This document shows, piece by piece, positions 1 to 64,000 of a stretch of DNA of 64,000 bases (position 1 is the first letter of the stretch; the number at the start of each line of letters is the position of its first letter). The DNA comes from Warburgia ugandensis (taxonomy: Eukaryota; Streptophyta; Magnoliopsida; Canellales; Canellaceae). The stretch spans positions 48,746,001 through 48,810,000 of the forward strand of contig CP141127.1 in assembly GCA_035236585.1 (NCBI GenBank), read 5' to 3'. The position numbers were made by a program, and so were the translations under genes. The notes beneath the pieces were generated by a model that was not told the DNA's origin, searched no databases, and saw only the letters and a program-made list of their open reading frames with translations.

Positions 1-933
1 TTAGGTGGAGTGGTGGGTGTTAAACTTAAAAGAGTCCTGGTAGGCATACACATTCTTGAGCTTGAGAAGAAGTCGACGTCATTCCTTTTTCATACATGTT
101 GATTTATTTTTGTAGATCTAAGCCATTCATCATGTTCTCAATGCCAGAAATCAATGCATTTGAATAATCCTAGCTACTTGTTTTGGACCCTTGAAAAATT
201 AAAAGAAATGGTTGGGTGCCATTTTTTTGCTCATGAAAGAATATGCTAAAAGCATCCGGTGAACATCAAATTTGATCTCTAACCTATCTAGTGTACTTTA
301 AACATGATGAATGGGTTAGATCTGTGGAATAAAGTTTCACCACACATGAAAAATAGGGCGTGGACTTCTTCACACGCTAAGAGAGTGTACACCTACCTGG
401 ACTCAAACTTAAAATGATATGTATCATGTTACACATCAGTTTGTATATCTTTATACATATTCTTTGCATTCCTTTGTTTTGTCAAAGTAGCCAAATGTGC
501 TTAAGGCCAGTTTTGCATGCAGGTAGGACTGTCTTCTTTTTTCAAGCCTACACATAATTCATTTAAGTCGGATTCCATATAAGTTGTATCTTTCCATTAT
601 CAATAAGAAAACCCTAGTACTGCAACATTGTTTCTCTTCTTCCTTTCTTTTCTTTCTTCTTCTAGAGCAAGATTCAAGAAATTTTTTCATCTTTTACTTG
701 TTAAAATGCAATCTAATAGTTCCATGAAAGTTGCGCATTGTTTGTTTCAGTCTTCAATTATTTGTATATTACACATCCTTATTTGAAAGTATCATGTAGA
801 TCTGATATCTGGTACATCGTTATTTGAAAGTGTGCATGTTGGTCTTCCACAAGTGCACATGAACTTGGGTGTAGTTTCCATATTATATGGTAACCATAAT
901 CTTGCTGACTAATCTGTTTTTGTCTTTCCACAG
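1..933. other. Intron sequence upstream of the first visible F2KP exon
   Basis: AT-rich non-coding sequence ending in a pyrimidine-rich tract and the CAG acceptor at 931-933. No exon of the expected preceding part of F2KP (starch-binding-like N-terminal region) and no recognisable transposon domain was found here. It is read as intron because the exon at 934 opens in mid-protein. Confidence 0.6.
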
Positions 934-61541
<60,608 letters not shown>

Positions 61542-61807
61542 GTGAGTTAGACCCTTTGGCTTGTCATTTCCAAAATAATTATCTTAAAACTTTTGTTGAT
61601 ATTTTTCTTTATTAAGCTCTCTTTGGAAACTCAATACGTTAGGTAGCATTCACCTACCTTTACAAGCTGACAATCTTAACTAAATAGATAATCTGGAATG
61701 CTCTCAGCTTCTATGTGCAGATGAGAATGAAATTTATCAGAATGTAAAAATACTGTGCAGCCGTTCCTCAACTTACAAACAACAAATAAAATCCAATGTA
61801 TCAATAG
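61542..61807. other. Intron after exon l, nothing recognised
   Basis: Short AT-rich intron sequence after the GTGAGT donor. Confidence 0.5.
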
Positions 61808-61815
61808 CATCCAAC

Positions 61816-62615
61816 CTATTTAGTCGTAGGCGCAACTAGTCACTAGGCACAGGGCATGCAACTCGACTTAGCCCAGGCGCAGCGACTTAAGTCGCAGCGC
61901 GACTAGTCACGCGGGTAGATGCGACTTGCGCCTAATGCACCCCCGACTCCAGGCATGCGCCACTTACCCGGTGACGTATAAACCTCTGTTTTTTTTTTTT
62001 TCGTTTTTCACCTTCCAACTCTAATTTCAATCTTCCAACCTACTGAGAAGGTGAAAACGAACATTCCTCTTCGATCTTTCACAGATCTAAGTAACAAAAG
62101 GTGTGGATTTACAAATTTTAGCATTTGTTTACAGTTTCTATAAAAAAACGTAAAAACCAGTACCGTTTTTTCAATTTTTTTGTTTTTTGTTAACTATTTT
62201 CCATGGATCTTGATGGTTTTAGTTATATATGTATAAGAAAACATTCCATTTGAGTTTTATACTTCTTTGCTCTAGATTTGAGTTTGTTTTTAGGTTTTTT
62301 ACTGTTTTTCGAAAAAATCAATTACGGAAATATAAAAAAGTCTTCGTTTTTTCATATTTCTTCATTGAAACGTATTTCTATTCACATATATAGCTTTCCC
62401 ATGCTTGTGTCTTCATGTGTGATAATTTTTCATCTTTTTTTCTGTAATTTAGGGTTATTTTTTTAATTTTTTGGAAAATAAAAGTTACAAAAATTAGAAA
62501 AAAATTGTTTTTTATATTTATTAGTTAATGCCTATTCTTATCCACATATATAGCTTACCCATGCTTGTATCTTCATGTATGATGTATTTTTCATGCTTTT
62601 TTTGTATTTTAGTCT

Positions 62616-62646
<31 letters not shown>

Positions 62647-62754
62647 CCATTTTTCTAAAAATAAAAATTAGAAAAATATAATTTTGCGCCTCATGTTTCA
62701 GGCTCCAGGCACACCCCTTGCACCTGGGTGCGCCTTGCGCCTGCGACTACATAG
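61816..62754. mobile_element. hAT-like non-autonomous element 4 (939 bp)
   Basis: Ends CTATTTAGTCGTAGGCGC and GCGCCTGCGACTACATAG. Perfect 8-bp target duplication CATCCAAC at 61808-61815 and 62755-62762. Subterminal GCGACTTAAGTCGCAGCGCG palindrome and CCTGGGTGCGCCTTGCGCC. The core is the inverse of element 1, with about two of the 160-bp units and a T-run at about 62614-62646. Confidence 0.92.
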
Positions 62755-62762
62755 CATCCAAC

Positions 62763-63660
62763 AGAGGCTCTGCAGTTGTGCAACAATTTGGTAAAAATTC
62801 AACAAACCGTAAAAGCAGAGTTTTCTTGTACATCTCATGAATCAAGTGATAAAATGGCAATCTTTTCTCTGAAATGCATAAATGAGTGATTTCTCTAAAT
62901 CCACCAAAACTTGTGCTTCTGGATTGCTACTCTACTGCTATCTGATTTTAAGGGAAGAGGCTACTTGGTTAGGTATCCGAAAGGTCCCTCTTATGAATCA
63001 CATGATGAAACTTAATAGAAGAGTAGTACCAATCGCGAGGTGTTTCAACATGAAGATAAATTGCATCCTCAGCTAGCTCGCGAACTGCTACCAGGCATAT
63101 GCCACATGCTGAACTAGTATTTTCCAACCATAAGTTTTGGTATCTGAAATGTAACCTCAAAATTAATTATACATGGGTTGTTTGCAAGTACCAGAATTTA
63201 TTTATTTTTTATTTTATTTTTCTTAGGCTTCCACTATCAGATGATATTTATCCGACTGCCACAGAAAACGAGAAACTAATGATGTAATGGGCATATTGGG
63301 TAATTTAGCCATGCATATGTAATTGTAGCATGAGTCTAGGGAGTTGGATGCTTAAAAGTGTACGACTTCTTCGGCTAGTTCTTTTGTGATATATGGTAAA
63401 ATTGGTTTGTAGTTCTAAGCCATTTATTATCTTCAGCATGCGAAAAATAGATGATCTTTAAGAAATCAATGATTTGGATGATCTTAACCACTTGCCTTTG
63501 CATTTGAAAAAAAATTAATAAAAATGGAGGGTGGTGATTTTCAACCCTAAAGAATAGGCTAAAAGCATCACATGGGCATGCAATTTTGTCCATAGAAAGA
63601 GACCATTGGATTGACCATCAACTTCAATGCCTAGGAAGGGGTAAGTCGCGTAGATCTACT
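62763..63660. other. Intron sequence, nothing recognised
   Basis: AT-rich. No F2KP exon and no transposon domain found. Confidence 0.45.
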
Positions 63661-64000
63661 AGGTTCCTACTAGTTTTGCAAATGCTATGAAGTATGATCG
63701 TTGGCGTAAACGAATTATTGAGGAGCTTTCAATACCTTGATCTAAAGTCACAAATTGGAGCTAATTCCATTTTATCAAGTAATGAACATAGTTGGAGATA
63801 AATGGGTTGCCTTCGGGATCAAATTGAAACTGGATGGTACTGTTGATCTCTATACAGCCAGATTGGTTGCCAAAGGCTACAATAAAAAATTGGGTATCAG
63901 TTATGGAGAGACATTCACTCAGTCATGAAACCACTCACAATCTGAACTGTTATTTCACTCACTATTTTAAACAATTGGTCTGTACGTTAATTGGACATCT
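63661..64000 (+). pseudogene. Copia reverse-transcriptase N-terminal fragment
   Basis: SFANAMKYDRWRKRIIEELS (about 63673-63732) and, after a shift, NIVGDKWVAFGIKLKLDGTVD and ARLVAKGYNKKLGISYGETF (63786-63925), the classic Copia RT opening, then a stop. It runs off the window. A different family from the three above. Confidence 0.85.

Noticed and set aside
63099-63287. LPLSDDIYPTATENEKLMM as a possible next F2KP exon
   Set aside because: Does not match the expected start of the bisphosphatase half, and the frame is not needed for the gene.

Overview
The window is plant nuclear DNA. It holds one recognisable host gene on the + strand, and nearly everything else is intron filled with transposable elements. 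The gene is the bifunctional 6-phosphofructo-2-kinase/fructose-2,6-bisphosphatase (plant F2KP). Twelve consecutive coding exons (363 codons, no internal stop, mutually consistent splice phases) lie between 934 and 61541. They cover the middle of the protein: the end of the plant-specific N-terminal region and the whole kinase domain with its P-loop. The first exons (including the starch-binding-like N-terminus) lie left of the window, and the bisphosphatase half (the His-phosphatase motif) lies right of it. The gene therefore spans more than 60 kb, of which 1.1 kb is coding here. The organism is a flowering plant with large, repeat-rich introns. The Au-type SINEs and RTE-type LINEs are compatible with a magnoliid or early-diverging eudicot, but the sequence does not settle the species.

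Layout. 1-933: upstream intron. 934-1128: exon 1 of those seen. 1129-21070 (19.9 kb intron): an RTE LINE fragment, two long direct repeats that look like Ty3/Gypsy LTRs around a gag-protease remnant, four Au-like SINEs, a nearly complete RTE LINE (11535-13943), and two Copia copies facing tail to tail (13944-19994), one of them carrying a hAT-like element. 21071-21712: two exons. 21713-29476 (7.8 kb intron): two hAT-like elements and two decayed Ty3/Gypsy fragments in opposite orientation. 29477-34203: eight small exons, including one of 30 bp, with two SINEs inserted at one site in the largest of the introns. 34204-61493 (27.3 kb intron): a nested stack. A minus-strand Copia (40186-60571) is split by a second Copia (44929-59704). 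That one is itself split by a complete third Copia (45759-50415), a 3.1 kb LTR-like insert and a 2.0 kb purine-rich insert. Next to the stack are another Copia remnant, a gag-protease-only Gypsy-like unit and an RTE LINE. 61494-61541: a 48-bp exon. 61542-64000: intron with a fourth hAT-like element and a Copia reverse-transcriptase fragment.

What works together: only the F2KP exons form a functional unit. They encode the enzyme that sets fructose-2,6-bisphosphate and so the cytosolic balance between sucrose synthesis and glycolysis. The transposon proteins are almost all broken; the longest intact frame is a 626-residue RTE reverse transcriptase. I found no new defence, biosynthetic or regulatory system. 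The observations most worth a second look are a four-copy GC-ended hAT-like family with 8-bp target duplications, the large Copia inverted repeat inside a transcribed intron, the occupied/empty SINE site pair, and two SINEs that hit one site in succession.
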